A stretch of DNA of 64,000 nucleotides, from assembly GCA_019055375.1 (NCBI GenBank), contig JAHQIW010007237.1:186001-250000 (forward strand), written 5' to 3'. Source of the stretch: Parelaphostrongylus tenuis (lineage: Eukaryota; Nematoda; Chromadorea; Rhabditida; Metastrongylidae). The notes under the pieces were generated by a model. That model had not been told where the DNA came from, did not search any database, and saw nothing but the letters and a program-made list of their open reading frames with translations. Below are positions 1-10,900 of this stretch, one piece after another. Position 1 is the stretch's first letter, and each line of letters starts with the position of its first letter. The position numbers and the translations under genes were made by a program.

Positions 1-456
1 TTTCGAATACTTACTACCACTCTCTATGAAAAGTTCTTGACCAGCGTAAGGAATAGCCTCGGAAACTGTGCTACCAAACGGAAAAGAACCGAAGTTTTTG
101 AAAAAATTTCTGGAAAGCTTGCCTTTCGCAGCCAGACTGACGAGTACTTGCACCGGCGAAAGATCGCGATCTTCCCTTTCTGACTTGGACCCTACCTTTC
201 ATTCATTAACTAAAATATTGCAAGATAATGGTCAAATTTCCGGATAAAGAAAGTAATAAACTATGCGCTAAAATCCAAAGACCATAGTGGAACTTCTGAA
301 AAAAGAATTGACAGGTCATCATGACCGCACATTTTAAGCATTTCATGAGCTCTGTCATGCCACTCATAGTGCTAATTCCGGCTTTTTGGCCTCATCAGTA
401 TCAGGAAACCTTCCGGTTCAGTCAATTTCTTATAAGGGGATGTACCCTATATGTAT

Positions 457-461
457 ATATA

Positions 462-500
<39 letters not shown>
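457..500. repeat. (TA)n microsatellite
   Basis: A run of alternating T and A of about 35-40 bases follows GCATATA. Similar tracts lie at 7078-7107 and 32069-32104. It gives spurious Y/I repeat reading frames only. Confidence 0.9.
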
Positions 501-503
<3 letters not shown>

Positions 504-1302
504 AAGAAATCGACAACGAATTAGCCACATTGCCCACAAGGTGTAAAGGTCGTTATCACTTCAGCGCAGTCTTCTAACAGATCTCATGGAAGGTCATCTC
601 ACCTTACGGACAGTGTAACTAGTTCGGCGTCGTATCCTCTATATGTAGAGGGTATATCCCCCTTTGAGAATTGACTGAACCGAAAGGTTTCGGTGGCTAC
701 TGATGAGGCCAAAATGCCGAAACGTACCTCTAGCACTATACGTGCAAAATCAGGCCCCATAAAAGGCCTAAGAAAAACTGTCAGGATGTATTTATTTTGA
801 GCGATGTCGCAAGGAAATAGTCGAATATGGAAGTAATGATAAGTCATTTTGATTGCCACTGAAAACTGAAGCCTGATGAAAGACGGATGGAATTCGAGTC
901 CAAAGTGACGTCGAAACCTTGAACGGCTGACTTCCGCGGACCCACGCTGGTCGTGCTCACCAACGTCATGACGACTCCACCTGTCTCGATTAATCGTCTA
1001 CTACAGTAATACTTTGCGTTGCAAAACCCGCATCTAAATTTTGGATTAAGTCACGTGCGGTTTCGCAACAAAAAGTGGCACTGCAGTCGGCGACCAATCG
1101 GGGCGAAGGAGGTGGAATCTGCCCCACGAGAGGACACGCCCAGTGTGGGTCCGCGGAAGTCAGCCGACCAAAGCTCCTGTAAGACGACGACTTACAGCCC
1201 AAATACAGAGAAAATTATGAAAAAATGACCTTCAACTAAGATTCTTTCGATTCAACGGCTTTGAGCGATGTTATGAAGATAGAAATACATACAGAATTAT
1301 GT

Positions 1303-1512
1303 TGAGTGGTATGTAAAAATCCTAGTGTCAGGCGGGAACTGAACCCGTATTTCACTCTTTCCGCGGCTCGTGTTATCCACTTGCACTACTGACGCTCTTG
1401 TTCCGCCATCGGTCTCTCTGCGACATGAGGCATTGGCTGGCACTAAACCTCCGCAAAAAGGTGAAATACAGGTTCGATTCCTGCCTAACGAGCAAAGTTT
1501 TACATATCACTT
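1303..1512. repeat. Palindromic tRNA-like MITE, full copy
   Basis: The left end reads TGTTGAGTGGTATGTAAAA and the right end reads TTTTACATATCACTTAACA, its near-perfect inverse. Each arm carries a tRNA B-box-like core: CAGGTTCGATTCCTGCC in the right arm and its inverse at 1340-1365. Other full or half copies are listed at 12171, 22534, 51900 and 59650. It has no coding capacity. Confidence 0.7.
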
Positions 1513-1912
1513 AACAATTTTGGTTATTATGATGGCATAATTTCGCTTAAGGATCAACTGGCTCGAGTTTGACATGGCCTGACAAAGAGTATAGGATTAA
1601 TTGGTACTGCCACAGCTTTAGTGGATTTCCAGATTGATATAATTTCAGTAAAATATCGAAGAACAAGTGGTAGCCAAGCGGTGGCCTGGAAGAGGTGAAA
1701 CGCGGGTTCAACTTCCGCTTGAGTGAGACCTTGCGTGCCATTCAGCTCCCAGGAGTCAGGCGTATCCATTCAGCTAAACGGGTAGCTGACTAGCGCTCAG
1801 TTGAGAGCAAAGAAGCAATCGAAAATGCCAATAGTATTTCAGATAGCTAATTTGAGAGATTTCGAACAACGCAGAGCGATTTAGAGAACGATTATCATAA
1901 TGACTGGAACGC

Positions 1913-2030
1913 CGCGGCCGAGTGGTTGTGATGCTCGACGTGGTGCGTGTGAGACCGAACCGCACCTCCACCATTCTCCGGTAGTAAGCACCGAAAACCT
2001 CATAAAACGTCACAGCGAGGTTATCAACGC
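1913..2030 (+). repeat. tRNA-like (A-box) repeat, second type
   Basis: GCGGCCGAGTGGTTGTGATGC resembles a tRNA A-box region. The block ends in TTCTCCGGTAGT. A diverged relative lies at about 59980-60055 (TGGACGAGTGGTTTTGCTGC ... TTTCCGGTAGTC). It is not a functional tRNA: no closed cloverleaf could be drawn. Confidence 0.4.
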
Positions 2031-2162
2031 GACTGCAAGGAGACGAGCTCAACCAGTTTTCTAAGAGGTTTTAGAAGAAGACGTCAAAACGAATTGTATG
2101 TTAGAAGTACCGAGATCCGCACTGGGAAGACGGATCAATGAAGTTTCAAGAGTAACAATGAT

Positions 2163-2245
2163 GATTGGTGCGGTGGTTAGCATGAGGGCTTGGAAAAAGT
2201 GAGACACGGGTTCATTTCCCAACCGAGGTCCGATATTTCGCACCG
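2163..2245 (+). repeat. tRNA-like palindromic element, partial arm
   Basis: GGTGGTTAGCATGAGGGCTT followed by GTGAGACACGGGTTCATTTCC matches the right arm of the palindromic tRNA-like element family (compare 12413-12502). The sequence at 2440-2535 is a partial arm in the opposite direction. Confidence 0.5.
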
Positions 2246-2849
2246 CTAGATTGATTTTTGCTAACGCAATGAGTCAAATTCATCAACAAACCATCAAAAT
2301 CTTTCATCAAATGGGTAGGAGAAAAGTGACAAAAATCGAGGAAGCAAATCACTTTAGGAACCTCACGGGCTCTCTCTTGAATATATGCCTTTCACCCTAG
2401 CCGATCAGTGGTGCCAGCGATATATATTAGAGAGGAATAGCAAAGATTCGACCTCGGAAAGGAATTGAACCCGCATTTTCACCCTTAGTTGGGGTGGGGG
2501 TGAAGCGTGCTGCCTCTACACCAGAGAGGCCCCTTTCCTCCATATGAAGATAAGAATTGGAGTACAGAAGGGGTTAAGACCGACTCTTACTAGTGTAGCT
2601 CTCACGCCATTACTAAAGGCTATAACGGAACGAAGGCGAGAATCCATAACGGACAGTCAAGAATCGACTCGAATCGAATCGGTTCCGACAAAGACGAGGA
2701 CGTTAGGACAGCCGAGTAAATCTCCATATAAATCTTGAGGAACTCGATAGATCATAAAATAGGATATCGATCGATAATGCTGAGATCAAGGAGAAATCGA
2801 TTTTCAAAGCACCAGAGCCAAGAGACCCGAATGGGCCTTGCGTGGGTCA

Positions 2850-4873
2850 CCATGTTCGGGACAAACCACCCACCATCAGACGACAATTCGAGCGAGAAAG
2901 AAACGAATGGCAGCCATGGCGGAGCTCTACTCAGTGGAGACGAGCTCCTCCCGTAGATGAACAGGTAGTCTACAGCCGACCGACCGGGCTGCCCAGCCAG
3001 TACGACCATAGCCGAGTCGAGACGAGACGGGCCAAGCCGGACCGGGCCATTCGAACGGTCGTCGCTCGCGATAGTTTAGCGCGCAAATCACCACGGTGCG
3101 GGTCCCGCCACGAACCGCCCCTTTTTTCCGGCGCCTGCGTCGTGTCCTTCGGTATCGATCGCGTTTTACTTTAGTGGAAAAAAACCCGAGTATGCGTGGA
3201 TTTCACCGGGTGATCTGCGGCTGGTCGTCTTCTCCCCCAACAGTCCCTATGAATCCGACGATCGATTGGTTGTATCGATTTTTCGGTGCACTCGTCGGAA
3301 TGTCCCTTTGTAGTCGTTTCTCAGTCCGTCAGCGATTGACGGCGACGGGCGGTGGTGCGGGTAAAGTCCCCGTTTTGATCGTTTGAAAACCGATTTTCCT
3401 CCAACTTCGACATTATCGATCGATTGGATATCGATCGATATCACCTATTGACTAGGCCGATTCCATTGAGTTCATAGAAATGGATCGATTCTGACTTTTG
3501 AAGGCGGCTTTCGAGTTTACTAACGGCGGACGATGCCGATAGTTTTGGCTTGGAAAACGCCTAGTTTTCCATTAGTTTGAAAAGCGACTTTCCTTTGATC
3601 GGGACTTGCCCAATCAATCAATATTCTTTTTATTGATTAGTCGGCTAACGTCTCGACGTCTTTGCCCGCTTCAGAGGCGAGGCGATTATTTATAGTTTTG
3701 TCTTTGAAATTCAGTGAGATTGAGCCCTCTTATCGGATAGAATCCCACCGTCTTCAGTTATAAATTTGTGATCTACCGGTGTGAAATTTGCCCTTTTGTT
3801 CCTCTCGATCGATTGACATTCCGCGAATAGTCGAAAAAATGATTTTTGTGAAGCCTCGACGTGCATTTTAGGCTAATATCTTGCAATTGTCCTTTTTCCC
3901 AATTTCACGCTTGGTTTATTCCCAGCGAAAAAGGACGGCTGGCCTTTGTGGAAAGTTGTGATCCCATCGATTGCGAAGTTTTTTTCTAAATTGATTTCTT
4001 TAACTAAGAAATTAGGAGATACCGCTTGGGCTTAGGCCTAGGCTTAGGCTTAGGCTTAGGCTTGGGTTTAGACTTGGGCGTTGACTTGATCGAAATGGGA
4101 CCACAACCCTCCACTAGCGTCGGACAGTGTCCAAGATGATTCTTGGATAAGCGAGCGAGAGCGTAGAGCCTCATAGGAGGCAAATATTCTCATATTTTTG
4201 ACTCTGATTGTGACTTAAATCCGAGCCGAAGAGACCTGGCTTCTATGGATTCTACAGTGTCGATTGCTGGACTGTTCGCTCGATGGGCGATTATCTTGAC
4301 AGAAAATGAGAGCTTTTTTCCTTTCCTTTCAGATTTTTCCCATCTCTGATAACTTCATCTGAGCTTATCGATAAGCTCACGCGTCGTTTTAGTTCATTTC
4401 TGATCTCGCTAAACCTCAAACTTGTCTCATTTTCGCTTTTTTTTCACATCCAAGCCATTTATGGACGACGGTGTCGTCGCGACTCGACCGATCTTTCTCA
4501 GTGCTATCAGCGAGATTTCCACTGACTAATCTTGTTTTTCCTTTATTTTGTAATATTTATCGATTAGATCTTTCATAACTTGGTTATTCTTTTACGCGTT
4601 GGAGACCAATAAGCCAAGAAATTGGCTTCAGATCTGCTCCAGCTGAAAAATCCGGGCCAAAATTTTCCAAAATTCTGATTATCTTTCGTGTTTCTTAACT
4701 TACTTGTCATCCTAAGTTGTCGAAGAGTTTCTCAAAACAGTAGAGGATCTCTAATAGAACTAGCTTGTGCGTACGTTTTCTAGGAAAGTTTCTTGCTGAA
4801 AGAAGTGTTTTCTCTCTCAAATGCCTCCTTATCTGTCTTGTTCTGCTTAGCTCCATTGAATGGCTGATTTCAG
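2850..4873 (+). promoter_or_regulatory. Putative promoter and 5' flank of the scribbler-like gene
   Basis: This stretch is richer in GC and CpG than its surroundings (notably 2950-3400), lacks the dispersed repeats seen on both sides, and carries many ATCGATCG-type motifs (2765-2775, 3410-3440). It ends at a TTTCAG acceptor (4868-4873) 30 bases before the chosen ATG. That acceptor could take an SL trans-splice or join an upstream non-coding exon. Promoter function is inferred from position and composition only. Confidence 0.4.
4024..4075 (+). repeat. Interstitial TTAGGC-type telomere-like array
   Basis: About seven tandem units of TTAGGC with point variants (for example GGCTTAGGCTTAGGC). TTAGGC is the telomere unit of C. 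elegans and many other nematodes. The array is short, degenerate and surrounded by ordinary sequence on both sides, so it is interstitial, not a chromosome end. Confidence 0.75.
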
Positions 4874-4903
4874 AGCTTCCACTCAGGCCAACAGCCTGAG
4901 GTA

Positions 4904-7900
4904 ATGTCGGACGACGAGGGTCGTCTCCTGATTGACGATTTACAGGACAGTAGCGGACACGTCGACAATGCCCTACCAGCGAACGCTCTCGTAGACATAA
5001 AATCCACTCAGGGTGATATCTATCGCTTTTCTCTCGGGCTTTCCCCAGGTATTTTCGCTAACTGAACTTCATGAAGAAGGTTCTTATTTAGGTGACGCTG
5101 AAAATACTTCGATAAACAAGCTATCGACTCCCCTAACCGTCCCGGTTTTCGGACAACCACAAGTCGCACTGAGCAACGAGGGAATTTTCCACAGCGCAGT
5201 CACTTCGAATCCCCAAAGGGCTGAAGTTTCAGGTGGATTAAATGTCCTATCTTCTGTTTTTTTTTACTTTTTTGAATTATTAGTATAAGCGCGACTTATC
5301 CAATAAAAAAAGCTCTCGGCGTTGATCAATCCCTGAGAGATACGCCATGCATTCGTCTTCAATTTCCAACTTCGTTTGAGGTGATTGAATGCATATCTGG
5401 CCTTTACAATGACTCGCGGTGGCCTCCCGCTGAACCGAATCAGTGCTGCTTATCCTCCCAGACAAGTCTGAGACCAGTCTGGTACCAATTTACCGACCCC
5501 GGAGGGATGGATGGCTTGGTGAGCCATGAGCGCGAGATCGAACCGTTGACCTCGTGTGCGACGCAGAGCACCTCAAACGAAGTGACTTTTCCATTATGAC
5601 GCAATAAATGAAAACCGATTTCATTTGGTGGACAGCATGTTATCAGTGTTGAAATCAGAAACGATCACGCTATCGAGTGATTATTAATAGTCCAAAGAGA
5701 GAGCTCCGTTAGGCGGGGAATGCATCTTGAACACAAGGAGATTTTTCTTATGTAACAGCGTCAAAAAGGCTTTTTCGAGAAGAGGCCACATGGAGCTCTG
5801 GCCAGAAATCTAAGCTTTCGAATGCCTACTAATACTTTGATGAAAAGTTCCTGTCCAGCGAATGAAATCGGCTTTTCATTTATCCCCTTATAGTGGGCAG
5901 GTACTGAAAAAGCATGTTCAGCATTCTCCTTCACAAATAATATGGCACGAGCTCACTGTGAACAAGACCCCGTGTTCAGTAGCACCTCCTCATCACGACA
6001 CAAGTGAGTTCGATTCTTTTATTGGAGGAATTTACCTTCTCACATTTTTAGAAATACTAGGTTGTTCCATAAGTTTTGGCACCAGAGCAATAGGCACCAA
6101 ATCCATTAGCCAGAAGTAATCAAAATTACATGATTTGGTATCGTTCAGTTGTGCATTTTCCTGCAAACATCTTGGTATACAACTTGCTTAAACATGCTCC
6201 AAGGTGAAGCTTTCTCGGGAACAAATTTGCTTGCTATTCATTCTGAAATGGCGCATTTGGAAAAGTGCTAATGAAGCGACGGGCAAGATCAACCCTTCAA
6301 AGACCACGAGAGTCATTTGATGCTCACCACGTCACATCAAATTCCACTGAGCCACTGTAATGGTACGTCACGTCTCGTGGGAGAGCAGACGGAGGACCAG
6401 AAACGCATGCACAGATATGCTTAGCTGTTTGTCTGCCTGCTTGGACTGCAGCACAAGTGACAACGCGACGCCGTTTGCCTATCAACGCTAGTCTTCAGAG
6501 GGTTATTGGGGCCTCAGGCGATGACACGGTTGCAGAAGGGACGGCTAGGAAGTGGTTCGAGAAGGTCAGATCTGAAGACAACAGTCTGAAGGATCAGTCG
6601 CGCTCTGATCCTCCAAAGAAAGCTCCATTATTCTTGCACGCCGCTTCACCAGCACTTTACCCTGCGCGCCATTCGTTCATGAGTAACAAGCGAATTTGTT
6701 CCAAAACAGCTCCATCATAGAGCAAGTTTAAGCAGTTTATATACCAAAATGTTTGCAAGGAAATGGACAACTGAGTGGTACCAAAATCATGCAGTTTATT
6801 GCTCTAGCTCCAAAAGCTTATGAAACAGCTGGATACTTATGGGTTGGTTTTTTTTTTCTAAGATTGGTTCACCGTTTTTTCACCTGTGGGAAGATTGTGC
6901 ATTTAGGAAAAAACTTCAAGCTGATAATAATTCAGTAGTTTTTCCTCCGAGAGGCGACAATAACCATTCTTTGTTGTCAACTCCTCGCAGTTCAATGTAC
7001 GTTTTTGTTATTTCTTCACCCATATTACAGGTATAGACTATGTATGTTATGCCTGTGTATATATTTGCTTGTGCATTAATATATATATATATACATGTAT
7101 ATATATCGTGTGCATTTAACTCTGAAGAATGATATTTGATGATATTAGAGCTTCAAACGACCACGAATCACCCCAATGCGACAATTTCTCGAACGGGAAG
7201 CGTCAAAAGAGGTACAAAACGAATGGAATGTAAGAGTCTTTTCTGACACGTACTTTCAGTCGTTTACGGTCATTTTGTAGCTTTTTATAGATCAAGGACT
7301 CGGAGTGACGTGTCTACATCACGCAAGAGAAAAGAGAGCTTGTATGATGGGCAGAATCCTCCTGAATCTCCAGTCGATTCCGATGACGCTGCTGTGAAGA
7401 GGCATAAGCCGGTTGGGACTTTTTTTTTTCTTTGCAATTAGAGCATTATTCTGACTCGTAGACGACTTAATACCATAATCTTTCAACAGTTGGTGTGTGA
7501 TCGTGGCACTTGCGTACAGTCTCGGGCTGTCCAAAGCGAAATGGATGGCTCTTTCTTCGATCTCGAGGTGGGATCAACGCGGATTGTCGAGATGACTGTT
7601 GTGTGTAAGATGGAAAGTAAGTAGCCGGATGGTGTTTTACTTCAACTCTTGTTCTTTTTCTTCTCAATATCGTGTTATTTGTTTACCAGGCAATGAGCTG
7701 TATGTGATTGCCAAATGGAAAGATCAGGAGCTTAGTGGTATCCTCACTGACGGCCATCCACCCGCATATACTCCTTATATGAAGAAAAGGTATATATCAT
7801 ACTATCATGTTCGTTATAGGCTCTGTTAGAAGCCCTGTAGCCACTGTTAAATTTTTCTAAGTGATTTTTGGAAATGAAAATTTTTGGTTTTTCATTTGGT

Positions 7901-10900
7901 TTTTTAGATCAGCAGTTGCCAACAGTGGTTCTAGCAGTTCTAATGGAAGTGCTTGCGGTGATCTGAATGATAGAGCTACGAACAGCGGTGCTAGTACTCC
8001 TTCTAAATCGCGCCAATTGCCACTGACACCTCGTGATTCGAAGAAAAGGGCTTCTACTGACTCGAAAAGGAAGTTGTCATGTTCTACTGCTCGTCCTGGT
8101 AGCTCTGCAGATCCGCGTATGTTCTTTCTTCGCATTCTAGGTGATCTGCAATTACTTTTGAATGCGGCCTAGGAAACAGAGAGTATGGAAGTATGAGAGG
8201 AGATAACGTCCTTTTTTAGCGGAAGAGGAAGAGGAATTGGAAGATGAGACTACTCCTGGTGTATCCGCGTCTACTATGGATGCTCTCAAACTTGTTGAAG
8301 TTCCTACCAGGTTCGTTTATCTATTTCGTCTATTTTTCTTATTTCTACCTAGCTAAACTTCTCTTCTTTTGTTGACTTCCCTCTATTAACTCAATAAAGG
8401 ACTTGAAGTGCGTTCTTAGGTTTATCTTGTAGCTTGTTCAAAAACAAGAAAATCCCTTTATCTTCTAGCTCTAGAACTCAAAACGATTTCCTGTTAGTCC
8501 AATCTACTTGCATTTTCAGAAGCAAAAAGCTCTCTCTCCACTTTTCGAAACAGTTATTTAATTAATTTCGTTAATACCCAAGAGCCATGATCCAACATCC
8601 GTGTGATGTTGTGGTTGATTTTGAAGAAATTATTCTGTCGAAATGGCATCAACTCCAGCTCAACTCAGTGAACTCCAAGAGTCATAAGTATAGCAACGAT
8701 ATGATTTTGAAGGGGATCCACTTTTTGTTAATTCAGGTTATGAGTTCTGTTTGATACATCGCGACTTTTCTAAGGGTAATTTATCTTGTTTTCTTCGTCA
8801 TAAGGGCTTTTACCGATGTGCCTTCTGTGTAGAAGTGTAGAAACGTCAACTACTTCTACATGGTGTAATGATCGAAATTATCCGAGCAAGGCCATCTTCT
8901 CTATTACATCTTTTGAGCGAACAGCTATTTGACCAGTCTGCTCGTTTTTTTTTCTTTGAGTTCAGCGGTAATTTCTCGCTCTTTGTACAAACAGAGGAAC
9001 ACGAAGTATCGGTGGAGATCAAAAGCGTTATAAAATATCCCTAATTTGAGCAGTGTTTTGGGTCGCAAGCACCTGAGAGTTTAGTGCGGGAAGGAGAATG
9101 ATTTTGGTGCACTCACGAGTATATTAGTTATCTATCCATTTTACCCGTTTTCTTCATGGTATATGATTCAAAAGTGTTTTATATATATTCGGTTGTATTA
9201 GTAGAAAGTCGATGCACGTCTGCTCTGTTGATGGTTGTCAACATAGATATGTCCGAAGTGAAGAGGTTGAGTATCACAAAGCGACTGCGCATGCAAAACG
9301 AGCGGTATGATTTTATATGTCAAGGCAAAGTTCGAAAGAACTGGGGCTCTTGAAGTTTTATGTAATATACGTTGTTGTAAAAAATGGACATATTCAGGTG
9401 ATGTATGAAGCCAGGTGTTCTCAGACCGATATTTCTGCGTTTCGTCGAAATTCGGTCCAAACAGATGTGGATGATCTATTTCCTGATGAGGCATTGTGCC
9501 ATAAAACAAATCCTGAGGAAATTTCTGTGAAGGTTAGCTGAGTAATGTTTTACCTTTTCGAGGTCCTATTGTTGTATTAATACTGATGGTCAGGTTCATT
9601 AGGAACCAATTATCTCAGCTGAAGTGGAACTAAATGGTTGTTGCTTCTACATTGTCTTGATTAAGCTGTGTTTTTCAAAAAATATTTTCGGCATATTATC
9701 TTGTGGACTTGGTTTTTGAATTTTATTCAAGTGGAATTTTCCGTACCCTAGTTCTGTTTTAAAAAAGGTCTGCTAAACATCCAAATCCAATTTTTTCTCA
9801 TGTCAGTGGAAGCTGGAATAATGCATATTGTTTTGTTCTAATGATTTCCGCTAATTGTCCATTATAATGATACAAATAAAGAACTGATCTCATTCGCCGC
9901 GCAGGAACTCTTTATAAGAGTGATAATAGTCATCCCAAATCTTGAATCTTTGGCTACAGGCCTTCATGGCCAGTTTTCGAAAGAGTCTTTTTTGACGTTG
10001 TTACAAACGAAAGCCCTTGTATTTCACGCACGCATTTTTCTCGCAAAATAGGGCTCTTTTTTGGGTTATTAGTTATCATTCGGTAGCGTAATGTTTGCTG
10101 ATTTCAACGTTTTTCTTATTTTCTGGAAATAGCGCTTCTCTGCAGTACAACAGAAAAAATAAGTTGAATTCACATGCATGAGCAAGCGGTCTTTAGCCAA
10201 TTCACGGGCTACTGGGGATAAGCGGCTAGTGGGCTGACGGGGTGATTGGTCGGTTCTCAAGAATATGAACGTGTAGAGAGAATCTTCCCAACTAAGTAAC
10301 AAAGATAGTTTTTCCATAAGAACTGTCGAAAATTGACCGGTCATCGCGTCAGCCCACCTAACGGCCTCACCCAGCATCCTTTGAATTGATCAAACAGCAC
10401 TGGCTCGCTTATGTGAATCTACCTTATCTTCTCTGTTGCATTTTAGAGAACCCTCCTGTAAATAAACACAACACTGGAATCAGCAAACATTACGCTATCG
10501 AATATCACTAATAAATAAGAAGGAGCTTTGTCCTAGAAATATGCGCGTGTGAAACATGATGTTGCTTTAAACGCTGCAGCATTATAAAAGGCCTTTTAAG
10601 GAAAACCACCCATATGCAGCTCTAGCCAGAGATTCAAGCTTTCAATTAATTGCTTACACTTCTATGAAAAATTTCTGTCCAGTGAATGAGATCGGTTTTT
10701 CATTTGTTGCCTTTTAATAGACAGAAACCTGTTTTACATCAATTTATCCATTAAGACCGTATATGCAGCTATCCATAATGTTTCCTGAGTGAATTATTTA
10801 AGTCCATCTAACTGAGCTCCAAGCAAGGGAAATTCTCGTTAATTTTGTTCTAAAAATAGTTTTACGCCCAATACATGCTCATTTGAGCAGCACCCTCTTC

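Larger units (their letters stand above)
1..2850. other. Intergenic, repeat-rich, no gene recognised
   Basis: No exon with convincing coding character was found. The stretch holds a truncated copy of repeat R1 at about 1-55 (compare 5816-5870), a TA microsatellite at about 457-500, palindromic tRNA-like elements around 1303-1512, 1665-1740, 2163-2245 and 2440-2535, and a tRNA-like block near 1913-2030. Open frames here are short and lack family signatures. Confidence 0.6.

Noticed and set aside
4024..4075. Chromosome end or telomere
   Set aside because: Unique sequence and genes continue on both sides and the units are degenerate.
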